Source: Verrucomicrobiota bacterium
GTDB lineage: Bacteria > Verrucomicrobiota > Verrucomicrobiia > Chthoniobacterales > UBA10450
Direction of reading: 5' to 3'
DNA length: 7,501 bases
Assembly (NCBI GenBank): GCA_003219115.1
Contig: QHPN01000027.1
Location: 1-7,501, forward strand
In this document: piece by piece, positions 1 through 5,477 of the stretch
Layout: each line of letters starts with the position of its first letter
How positions within the stretch are numbered: position 1 is the first letter of the stretch
Notes under the pieces: model-generated
Database searches by the model: none
What the model was told of the DNA's origin: nothing
Seen by the model: only the letters and a program-made list of their open reading frames with translations
Translations under genes and position numbers: made by a program

Positions 1-111
1 CGAAGTTTTCACAAACATTCAGCGACACTCGCGGTGCTTGGTTAAGCCGTAAAGCGTCACTAACTTTATCACGGTTGAGCCAATTGCGGCCCGAGGCATG
101 ATTCGAAGACG

Positions 112-432
112 ATGCGGCGCAACCTGGTAAATTTTGTCACCTTTCTAGATATCGGAGGCTGGGCGGTTTGTTTTTGGTGGGTGCATCGTATTTCGCAACG
201 CCAAGATGCCATGCTGAAAAAGCTGCACTAGCAGGCCCACAGCATCGAAGAACTATCCAGGGAAGAGCACGAAATTCTCAAAGAATTGCACCCCACGGTG
301 CAGAAAATCGAAAAAGGCGTCGATCAGGTGAAAGAATCGACCCAAGGCATGAGTGGCAAAAAGCGAAGGGCGCTCCGTTTCCGAAGCGCCCTTCATAATG
401 TGATGGCGGTAAGCCGAATTCTGTCCGGCTGA
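112..432 (+). pseudogene. Small single-TM / coiled-coil protein ORF interrupted by an in-frame TAG
   Basis: Reading from ATG at 112, the frame is open to TGA at 430-432 (106 codons) except for one TAG at 229-231 (codon 40). The part before the TAG begins MRRNLVNFVTFLDIGG and continues with a Trp/Phe-rich stretch, suggesting one N-terminal membrane helix (about residues 5-25), then a basic turn (HRISQRQ). After the TAG the frame encodes a highly charged helical segment (IEELSREEHEILKELHP, then VQKIEKGVDQVKEST) that looks like an amphipathic or coiled-coil helix. A shadow frame would not be expected to continue so sensibly across a stop, so I read this as a real gene with a nonsense codon. I do not recognise the family. 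The end overlaps the rnpB terminator and the rnpB 3' end on the opposite strand, so the last ~25 residues may not be native. No strong ribosome-binding site precedes ATG 112; the first upstream in-frame stop is TGA at 76-78. Confidence 0.42.
358..394 (-). terminator. Rho-independent terminator of rnpB
   Basis: A perfect 10-bp inverted repeat (365-374 with 385-394, stem GAAGGGCGCT) with a 10-nt loop is followed on the minus strand by a run of five T (complement of 358-362). It begins 7 nt after the predicted 3' end of the RNase P RNA, the expected place for its terminator. On the plus strand the bases after the hairpin are not T-rich, so it should act mainly on minus-strand transcripts. Confidence 0.75.
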
Positions 433-841
433 TTTCTCAGCCGGGACGATCATTTATCTCATCAAGATTTCTCCAGATGCCGATAAACGCCCGGCGGTCA
501 TAGACCGCCGCTACAGGTTTATCTGGTGCGACGATACCCGGAGATCGGCCCCGAATTTCTTCGAGGCATTGGCGGACCGGCTGTCCTCCTCCTGTTTTGT
601 CTTGCACCGCATGGGGTTTTTCCTGCCATCCCCCTTAAGCGGGACGCGGTGAGCTCTTACCTCGCCTTTTCACCCTTGCCTGCACTTCTCTCAAAGAACC
701 GGCGGTGTGTTTTCTGTGACACTGTCCGTCGCCGCAATTTTTCAACTGCAACGCCCGCGTTTTCTACGCGGCATGCTGCCGTATGGTGTTCGGACTTTCC
801 TCTAGCGAGCCTCGCGACTCACCAGCGATCGTCTGCCATCA
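401..841 (-). ncRNA. rnpB: RNase P RNA, bacterial type A-like (rnpB)
   Basis: This is the catalytic RNA of ribonuclease P, which removes 5' leaders from tRNA precursors. The minus strand shows the conserved blocks in order: GAGGAAAGTCCGAACACC near the 5' end (802-785), GGTAAGAGCTCACCG (661-647), the TGCAAGACAAAACAGGAGG region (606-588), and ACAGAATTCGGCTTAC near the 3' end (424-409). Helix P1 can be drawn by pairing 835-841 with 401-407 (GATGGC with GCCATC plus one closing T-A pair), which sets both ends and gives about 441 nt. That is longer than the ~377 nt E. coli RNA. Much of the surplus lies at 473-526, in the position of P18, where a strong palindromic hairpin has been added. A promoter-like sequence just upstream and a terminator just downstream suggest its own transcription unit. 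Identification is firm; exact ends are uncertain by a few bases. Confidence 0.95.
473..526 (-). repeat. Palindromic hairpin element inside rnpB, P18 region
   Basis: A perfect 8-bp stem (492-499 with 503-510, CGGCGGTC / GACCGCCG, loop of 3) sits within a second inverted repeat (482-488 with 517-523, GATAAAC / GTTTATC) and an outer pair CCAGAT / ATCTGG (473-478 with 521-526). The last two share bases, so they are alternatives. By alignment with the E. coli 3' region, the segment replaces the ~20-nt P18 hairpin with ~54 nt. The core resembles palindromes that I recall being dispersed in verrucomicrobial genomes; that is memory, and no second copy lies in this window. Confidence 0.6.
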
Positions 842-846
842 TGTTT

Positions 847-874
847 AGTTTAACACATCCAGCAGCTCTTGAAA
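847..874 (-). promoter_or_regulatory. Putative rnpB promoter
   Basis: On the minus strand TAAACT (852-847) is a 4-of-6 match to a -10 box and lies six bases before the G at 840-841 where helix P1 predicts transcription starts. Upstream at a 16-bp spacing is TTTCAA (874-869), a weak -35 match. The placement relative to the RNA 5' end is the main support. Confidence 0.42.
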
Positions 875-910
875 GCGGTACGTCCGGGGAGCGCGAAAAG
901 AACTCGACCC

Positions 911-943
911 TTTCCCGCACCCAAGCGCGGGAAAATTATTTTT
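911..943 (+). terminator. Terminator-like hairpin between rnpB and the candidate 6S RNA
   Basis: TTTCCCGC (911-918) pairs perfectly with GCGGGAAA (927-934) across an 8-nt loop, followed by ATTATTTTT (935-943). On the plus strand this has the form of an intrinsic terminator. No confident plus-strand gene lies immediately upstream, so its client is unclear: it could stop antisense transcription across rnpB, or the AT-rich tail could instead be part of a promoter for the RNA that follows. Confidence 0.4.
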
Positions 944-1108
944 GTATCAGTAGAGTCTTGCGCGACCCCAGATTTCTGGAGCCGGATCTTAAGGGTGGCT
1001 TACATGCTCTTCGGCCGTTGAATACCGCCCCAAGGGGGAACCCGGAGAAGCCGTCGTGTGTTCACCGACCACTCACAAAGCTATCAAGGCCTAAAATCCA
1101 CAAGTTTT
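942..1108 (+). ncRNA. Candidate 6S-like RNA (ssrS)
   Basis: 6S RNA mimics an open promoter and sequesters the housekeeping RNA polymerase. Several blocks here occur in the same order as in E. coli 6S RNA as I remember it: CCCC followed by GAGCCGGAT (compare CCCCTGAGCCGAT, where product-RNA synthesis starts), GGTGGCTTACATGCTC (compare GGTTGGTGAGCATGCTC), CCGGAGAAGCC (compare CCGAGAAGCC), then a GTCGTGTGTTCACC block (compare GACGACACATTCACC). A rod-like fold is possible: TTGT (942-945) with ACAA (1100-1103), AGTCTTG with CAAGGCCT, and GGTG with CACC in the apical half. Length (~165 nt) suits the family. The apical segment is longer than in E. coli, the closing stem is imperfect, and no covariance search could be run, so this remains a candidate. 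It ends about 25 bp from the stop of the opposing dehydrogenase gene. Confidence 0.38.
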
Positions 1109-1131
1109 CTATAATCCAACAAACGCGGCGC

Positions 1132-1935
1132 TTATTTGGCGTACATTTTCCTTGTCCCGCTGAAGCGCCATGCGGCGCGCAAAACCGCTAATGGCAATGC
1201 TCGCACTATCGTCATTACAATTTTCATCGCAGTCCCCGGAACCGCCAAAGCTTTATCCCTCTCGATTGCGGACAATCCTGCGCCGGCCACCTCCTCAACT
1301 GAGACATGTGCGAGACTGGTTCTTACTTTTCGCATCTGCTGGTCGCGATCGGCAACCTCAGCAAACTCGGTATGCACCGGCCCCGGACAGAGCGCGGTCA
1401 CAGTAATTCCCAGTCCGCGCGTTTCGGCACGAATGGCTTCGGAAAAACTGGTGACGTATGCCTTCGTCGCCGCGTAGACAGCGAGGTCCGGCAGCGGAAG
1501 GAAGCCGGCCGAAGAACTGACGCTTAAAATCGCGCCGCGTTTCTGAGCGATCATGCGTGGAAGGAGCGCGCGAGTTAAGGCCGTTAATGCCAACGCATTT
1601 ACCTGGATTTGCTCGTTCACACGGATCGGATCGGCGGTCGCAAACGAACCGTGGTCACCGAGTCCGGCGTTGTTGACCAGAAAATCGATTCGCTCATTCG
1701 CGAGCCAGCCGGCGAGTTGCACTGTTTGTTCGAGATTTGAAAGATCAACTTCGCGGATCTCAACCTGCAGCGCCCGATTCACGCGCAGTAATTCGCTCCG
1801 CAGTTGTTCGAGGCGATCCCGCCTTCTGGCGACGAGAACCAGTAGTTTCGCCCGGCCTGCGAGTTGTCGCGCTAACTCGCGCCCGATCCCCGCGGAAGCG
1901 CCGGTAATGACCGCCGAACAGCCGTCAAGTTTCAT
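1132..1935 (-). CDS. Classical short-chain dehydrogenase/reductase (SDR)
   Basis: A cytosolic NAD(P)-dependent oxidoreductase of the classical SDR superfamily, 267 residues, a normal length. The cofactor-binding glycine motif TGASAGIG is at residues 11-18; arginines after the second strand (ARRRDRL, 36-42) suggest preference for NADP(H). D64, NNAG at 88-91, N113, a serine cluster at 140-142, and Y154-x3-K158 give a complete catalytic tetrad. A CPGPV turn follows. The C-terminal ~40 residues are hydrophobic and basic (TAMKIVMTIVRALPLAVLRA), which may allow membrane association. Substrate cannot be told from the sequence. ATG at 1935 begins 4 bp after the TAA of the pseudouridine synthase frame, so the two are probably co-transcribed. 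The stop is TAA at 1132-1134. Confidence 0.93.
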   Translation of the reverse strand: MKLDGCSAVITGASAGIGRELARQLAGRAKLLVLVARRRDRLEQLRSELLRVNRALQVEIREVDLSNLEQTVQLAGWLANERIDFLVNNAGLGDHGSFATADPIRVNEQIQVNALALTALTRALLPRMIAQKRGAILSVSSSAGFLPLPDLAVYAATKAYVTSFSEAIRAETRGLGITVTALCPGPVHTEFAEVADRDQQMRKVRTSLAHVSVEEVAGAGLSAIERDKALAVPGTAMKIVMTIVRALPLAVLRAAWRFSGTRKMYAK

Positions 1936-1939
1936 CGTT

Positions 1940-2716
1940 TTATGTCATTACGAGCGAGGTCGACGAGTCCGCCGGCCCGGTCTTAAAGCCTTCGCGGCGG
2001 GATTTCTCGGTCCGAGCCGGACTGGGGGATTCGCTCGAGATGACATGAATCTCTCGCTTGGTCAACGGGCGCCAATGTCCGAGCGGCAAATCGCCGAGCC
2101 GCAAATTTCCCATCCGAATTCGCGATAACGTTTTGGCGTGGAATCCAAAGCGCTCAAGCATCCGGCGGATCTGCCGATTGATCCCTTGCTCGAGCACAAT
2201 ACGCAGGTGCGTCGGCGAAATTTGCTACACGCGTTTGGCGCGGGCGCGTTTTCCATCCAGGACCACGCCGCGAAGTAATCCTTGTGCCAGGTCCAGACTG
2301 GCCGCGCGACCGAGTGCAACTTCGTATTCCTTTTCGATTTTGAAGCGCGGATGCGTCAGACGCTGGGTCAGCTCACCGTCATTTGTGAGCAGCAGTAATC
2401 CTTCGCTCTGGGCATCGAGTCGGCCGACGTATGCCAGCGAGGAAAATTTGAACGGCAGGAGGTTGTAAACCGTGTCCGTAACGTGTGGGTCGCGCCGCGT
2501 ACAGACAAAACCACGCGGTTTGTTCAGTAAAATGTGAACGGGCGCGCGTTGATGGATCAGTTTCCCGTCGATTTTGACGTGATCGGTTGGACGCGGTTGA
2601 AAATGAAAATCCGTGCACGGTTTTCCGTTCACCGTCACGCGTCCGGCGGCAATCAACTGATCGGCGCCGCGACGGGATGCGACACCAGTCGCGGCGAGGA
2701 AACGATTTAAGCGCAC
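1940..2716 (-). pseudogene. RluB/RsuA-family rRNA pseudouridine synthase with in-frame amber stop
   Basis: Enzymes of this family isomerise a specific uridine of ribosomal RNA. The N-terminal S4 RNA-binding domain (RLNRFLAATGVASRRGADQLI, then GRVTVNG) is followed by the catalytic domain with HILLNKPRGFVCT and the active-site Asp in VGRLDAQSEGLLLLTNDG. A TAG at 2225-2227 interrupts the frame after GKRARAKRV, yet the same frame continues without a shift into conserved C-terminal sequence: THLRIVLEQGINRQIRRM, then LGDLPLGHWRPLTKREI. One nonsense change, such as CAG, GAG or AAG to TAG, is the simplest explanation. The usual end lies near 2046; the final 34 codons belong to an inverted-repeat element (1943-2045), with TAA at 1940-1942. 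I place the start at GTG 2716, giving RLNRF right after the initiator as in relatives; an upstream TTG at 2761 would put octamer repeats in the coding region. Without readthrough, the product lacks its last family-conserved ~60 residues and is probably inactive. Confidence 0.85.
1943..2045. repeat. ~103 bp inverted-repeat (MITE/REP-like) element
   Basis: The ends are a 15-bp imperfect inverted repeat: TGTCATTACGAGCGA at 1943-1957, and TGTCATCTCGAGCGA on the other strand (2045-2031), 13 of 15 identical. A second inner pair, AGTCCG / CGGACT, lies closer in. The TGTCAT-NN-CGAGCGA end with nearby GTCGA resembles a widespread family of dispersed non-coding palindromes in several bacterial phyla (family knowledge from memory). 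It encodes no transposase. It sits between the pseudouridine synthase and the dehydrogenase and supplies the end of the former's reading frame. I see no clear target-site duplication. Confidence 0.62.
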
Positions 2717-2725
2717 TTCGTGTTC

Positions 2726-2786
2726 GTTAAAGCGTTGAAGAGTTAAACTGGGCCGCTTCAACCCTTCATCGATTCAACGCTTCAAC
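2726..2786. repeat. GTTRAANN octamer arrays in inverted arrangement
   Basis: On the plus strand GTTAAAGC, GTTGAAGA and GTTAAACT run in tandem at 2726-2749. After 5 bases, four units follow on the minus strand (2786-2755): GTTGAAGC, GTTGAATC, GATGAAGG, GTTGAAGC. The two arrays are mutually inverted, so the transcript could fold into a hairpin such as GTTGAAG / CTTCAAC. The block separates the small basic protein gene from the pseudouridine synthase. Confidence 0.6.
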
Positions 2787-2794
2787 GGCGCCAA

Positions 2795-2950
2795 TTAGAC
2801 ATCCGGCTTGGTCTTGGGCAACCCAATCACCTTGTTCGTTTCCTTCCATTGACCGCGTTTTTTGAGCAAATCTAGCCGTTCGAACCGTTTCAAAACGTTA
2901 CGCTTGGCGGCAATGGTGCTGGCTCCTCTGAGACTGCGATGTTGTGACAT
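2795..2950 (-). CDS. Small basic protein of the Chlamydiae/Verrucomicrobia type
   Basis: A 51-residue, strongly basic protein beginning MSQHRSLRGASTIAAKRNVL, followed by KRFERLDLLKKRGQWKE and ending in VIGLPKTKPDV, with TAA at 2795-2797. The KRNVLKRFER core, KKRGQWKE and GLPKTKP match my memory of the 'small basic protein' family (TIGR04137) found in Verrucomicrobia and Chlamydiae. Its size and charge suggest binding to RNA or ribosomes, but I know of no established function. ATG at 2950 is chosen because MSQH-type N-termini are typical of the family. The leader has no recognisable Shine-Dalgarno sequence; it is a pyrimidine-rich octamer array. The gene lies between the glycosyltransferase (stop about 100 bp upstream) and the pseudouridine synthase. 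Confidence 0.85.
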   Translation of the reverse strand: MSQHRSLRGASTIAAKRNVLKRFERLDLLKKRGQWKETNKVIGLPKTKPDV

Positions 2951-2958
2951 GGGATAGA

Positions 2959-3007
2959 GTTAAAACGTTAGAAAGGTTGAAGGGTTGAAGCGTTAAATCG
3001 TGAAACG
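2959..3007. repeat. Tandem degenerate GTTRAANN octamer array
   Basis: Six near-perfect units follow each other on the plus strand: GTTAAAAC, GTTAGAAAG (one extra base), GTTGAAGG, GTTGAAGC, GTTAAATC, GTGAAACG. The array fills about half of the gap between the glycosyltransferase and the small basic protein, and ends 8 bp before the start codon of the latter. It therefore forms most of that gene's leader if the gene has its own promoter. Confidence 0.62.
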
Positions 3008-3049
3008 GGGATCGCACGGTAGCCTGCAACCGCGACTTTTCAAACGACA

Positions 3050-4846
3050 CTAAAGCTGATTCGAAAGAACGATGTAGGTGCCGAAACTCGCCACCTGGTG
3101 ATAAACATGAAAATGCTGCGTTAGTAATTCGCGCCAGTAAGTGACTCGATCTTGTTCGATAATGAGAAAAACCGGGCGTGGCACGCGCCAATGCTCGAGG
3201 GCTGCTTTTTCGTCGAGAAAAAGATTGCGCTGCTCCGCGGTAAGAGGAATCCGCGGATCGGGCTCTTGATTCACCATGGCGAACTTGCGCTCGAGATAAA
3301 ACCCCAGGCTGCTGGCGACACCGGGCGAACCTTCGAATAGCACTTGGCCATTCGTTCCTAAATGACCGTTTAAAAACCGCGCGGCATCAGCCAGCGAGAA
3401 AAAGGGCGCGATTCGCGCGATTCCGCTGACCATGCAGAGACCGACCACGATCAATCCGCAAGCGAGCCCGACAAGAGCGATTTTTTCGCGGCCCCGCCGC
3501 AGCAGATATACAGCAGCAAGCGCCCCAACCAGAAGTGCAATCGCGGTGATGACGAGAAGTGGCCGGAATTGAAGCCAGACGCCGGCGGGTATGTCGGCCA
3601 GTGCCTTCCAGGCGGTCCAGCGAAAATCTGTTTCGCCCCAGTCGCGTTCATTCGCAGGGACTAAACGCGGGAGTACCAAAGCGATGACACCAAGGATCAT
3701 TCCGGTAAGGGCAACGATTGCGACGCCGGCGTTGCGAAGAGAATTTGAGGCGCGCTCGAAAATCATTGCCGCCCACAGGGCGAAAGCGCTGAATATGCTC
3801 AGGGCGTAATAATCCTGCCGCTGCCCGATCGCCAGCACCGGGACTAGGACCACCAGAGCCCAAACCATCGGTAGGGCATCCCGGAAACCAATCTCCCGCG
3901 GTCGCATCACCCGCCGCCAGGAAAAGATCAGCGCCGGTAAAATTGCCACCGACCACGGAAACCACCATGCCAGGTGGCTGGCGGCGAATTGCCATCGCGG
4001 AACGTCGTCGTACCAAGTCCCGTTAGGATAGCGCCCAATCAAATGTTTGGTCCATTCCTCAGCAACGAACTGGTGGAATGCGCCATCGAAATGAATTTCG
4101 ACCCAGATATACCAGGGGCCGATGATGGCCAGAAAAAGCAACAGATACGGCCACCACAGAAGGGAGCGGAAGCGCATCCGCGCCTCGTGATAACAGACCG
4201 CCAGAACCGCAAACGTCGCTGCCGGAAGGATCAATCCATGCGGACCTTTCGTCAGACACGCGAGTGCGGCGCAAATCCAGAAACCGGCGAACCAGATTCG
4301 TCGCTGACGTCGTTGCTGGAAGCCGCCGAGCCCGCAATAGATCGCTCCGGCGAAGAACGCACTGAAAAGTGGCTCCGGCATGACAACGATGCGACCGAAA
4401 ATGAATGTCCCGCTCAGGGTGAGGTAAATCAGCCCGGCTGCGAATCCGCGCCAGTAGTCGGCCAGTCGCTCGCCGATCAAAAACGTGAATATCACCGTCG
4501 CCACCACCGCCAGTGCAATCGGAACACGCGTGGCTGCAGTGTGGACGCCAAAGAGTTTATAGCTGGCGATGATCAGCCAGTAAAGCAACGGCGGCTTTTG
4601 CAGGCGCGGAATGCTGTCGTTTGTCGGCAGTAAATACTGACCCGTTTGAATCATCTCGCGCGCCGCGGCGGCGTATTGGCCTTCCGTCTCGCTGTAAAGA
4701 TCGCCGATGCCGATGGTGCCGAGGTGCAACAAAGCTGCCAGCACGATCAGAATGGCGAAGAGAGCATGCCGTGTCGGCGGGGGCGGTAACGCCTGTGGCC
4801 GCAGGAAAGTTTCCTCAATCGTGAGAGTCCCGGCGCCCGTAGTCAT
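3050..4846 (-). CDS. GT-C membrane glycosyltransferase, GT39 / ArnT-like
   Basis: An integral inner-membrane enzyme of 598 residues, the usual ArnT/PMT size. Such enzymes transfer a sugar from a polyprenyl-phosphate donor to lipid A, glycans or protein on the periplasmic side. The first membrane helix is about 27-47, followed by the catalytic first loop: D49, E53 and E55 in DLYSETEGQYAAAAREM, then RLQKPPLLYWLI (81-92), the hallmark of this family. Further signs are the RIVVMPEPL stretch (152-160) and LTKGP (198-202). About a dozen hydrophobic segments precede a soluble C-terminal domain of roughly 130 residues that ends in YIVLSNQL. ATG at 4846 directly follows the TAA of the thioesterase gene (TAAATG), implying translational coupling. 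The stop is TAG at 3050-3052. Acceptor and sugar are unknown; the nearby LPS fusion gene makes lipid A or core modification a fair guess. Confidence 0.9.
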   Translation of the reverse strand: MTTGAGTLTIEETFLRPQALPPPPTRHALFAILIVLAALLHLGTIGIGDLYSETEGQYAAAAREMIQTGQYLLPTNDSIPRLQKPPLLYWLIIASYKLFGVHTAATRVPIALAVVATVIFTFLIGERLADYWRGFAAGLIYLTLSGTFIFGRIVVMPEPLFSAFFAGAIYCGLGGFQQRRQRRIWFAGFWICAALACLTKGPHGLILPAATFAVLAVCYHEARMRFRSLLWWPYLLLFLAIIGPWYIWVEIHFDGAFHQFVAEEWTKHLIGRYPNGTWYDDVPRWQFAASHLAWWFPWSVAILPALIFSWRRVMRPREIGFRDALPMVWALVVLVPVLAIGQRQDYYALSIFSAFALWAAMIFERASNSLRNAGVAIVALTGMILGVIALVLPRLVPANERDWGETDFRWTAWKALADIPAGVWLQFRPLLVITAIALLVGALAAVYLLRRGREKIALVGLACGLIVVGLCMVSGIARIAPFFSLADAARFLNGHLGTNGQVLFEGSPGVASSLGFYLERKFAMVNQEPDPRIPLTAEQRNLFLDEKAALEHWRVPRPVFLIIEQDRVTYWRELLTQHFHVYHQVASFGTYIVLSNQL

Positions 4847-5272
4847 TTAGTGGGACTCGCTCAAGGCAGTACGATATTGGTCCCAGCTCTCGGGCAGCCG
4901 CAACAATTTTGCCGAGGGCATCTGGATCAATGCCAGCATCTGCCGGCATTCGGCGATGAGAACGTCCTTTTGCACAATCCGAAAAGCGCACCAGAACCGC
5001 ACGCGGTCGAGCCGATCGAGCCAACCCTCGACAGTGAGATGGTCACCGAGCTTGGCGGCGCGGCGATAATCGATCTCAGTGCGAACGACGACCGGATACC
5101 TCTGCGTGGCCGCCATTTCCGTCAGCGTCAGTCCAAGTTGTTCGGCCAGGAGAGTGCGCGCGATTTCGATGAAACGCAGATAGGCGATGTTATGAACGAC
5201 CCCACCGCAATCAGTATCGAAAAACATCACCTGCACTTCCGTGCGAACACGGGTTAAGTCGAAAACGGTCAT
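4847..5272 (-). CDS. YbgC/FadM-like acyl-CoA thioesterase (4HBT hotdog fold)
   Basis: A small cytosolic hotdog-fold thioesterase of about 141 residues, normal for the family, that hydrolyses acyl-CoA or acyl-carrier thioesters. The active-site region VMFFDTDCGGVVHNIAYLRF (about residues 15-34) has the DTDxxGVVH pattern, with catalytic Asp (19 or 21) and His27. The later RTEIDYRRAAKLGDHLTVEGW and RFWCAFRIVQKD stretches fit the remaining strands. I chose ATG at 5272 (MTVFDLTRV); a TTG three codons upstream at 5281 is also possible. Its TAA abuts the glycosyltransferase ATG with no spacer. Substrate is uncertain: YbgC works with the Tol-Pal/envelope system in some bacteria, other relatives act on 4-hydroxybenzoyl- or naphthoyl-CoA. 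Adjacent envelope genes favour a lipid role, by inference only. Confidence 0.9.
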   Translation of the reverse strand: MTVFDLTRVRTEVQVMFFDTDCGGVVHNIAYLRFIEIARTLLAEQLGLTLTEMAATQRYPVVVRTEIDYRRAAKLGDHLTVEGWLDRLDRVRFWCAFRIVQKDVLIAECRQMLALIQMPSAKLLRLPESWDQYRTALSESH

Positions 5273-5350
5273 ACCGGCCAATGATTTGCGAACGCGCGCC
5301 TGAAAGCAACGTTATCTGGGGCTTCAAGAGACGGCTGTTTGCTGGCGACC

Positions 5351-5411
5351 ATTAAAGGTAGATCGGCCGCTCTGCCGGGACGATGTTCATTATGGCGGCT
5401 TCGCCGGCTAA
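5351..5411. repeat. Repeat-like palindromic block in intergenic gap
   Basis: The gap between the thioesterase and the LPS fusion gene contains two small hairpins: CGGC / GCCG (5364-5367 with 5374-5377) and GGCG / CGCC around a GCTT loop (5394-5397 with 5402-5405). The block looks like dispersed intergenic repeat sequence rather than a gene, and I have a weak memory of similar GGCCGCTCTGCCGG blocks in related genomes. No T-run follows, so it is not a classical terminator. I see no ORF of note in the rest of the gap. Confidence 0.3.
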
Positions 5412-5477
5412 CCTAGGGATCGAGATCCGATCCGCTGGCACGACTGCTCGATCCACCTGCAAAAGCGGGAACGCCTT

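Noticed and set aside
1..111. Possible gene or regulatory region at the left edge
   Set aside because: No frame, hairpin or promoter pattern that I could defend was seen.
253..453. 66-codon minus-strand ORF downstream of rnpB
   Set aside because: Antisense to the patterned helical frame on the plus strand and overlapping the rnpB 3' end and terminator.
942..1131. SRP RNA or tmRNA in the gap beside rnpB
   Set aside because: The conserved GGAAGGAAGCAGC-type SRP core and a tmRNA GGTTCGA / CCA end are both absent.
526..1191. Long plus-strand ORF of 221 codons
   Set aside because: It runs antisense through most of rnpB and across the candidate 6S region, has irregular composition and no recognisable domain.
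1553..2128. 191-codon plus-strand ORF across the dehydrogenase start and the repeat element
   Set aside because: Antisense to the dehydrogenase and extended only because the repeat element is open in several frames.
2726..3007. CRISPR array
   Set aside because: The units are degenerate octamers with 2-base variable parts, not 20-40 bp repeats with unique spacers, and no cas genes are present.
3974..4633. 219-codon plus-strand ORF
   Set aside because: Antisense to the GT39 glycosyltransferase, whose motifs are unmistakable; highly charged, low-complexity translation typical of a shadow frame.
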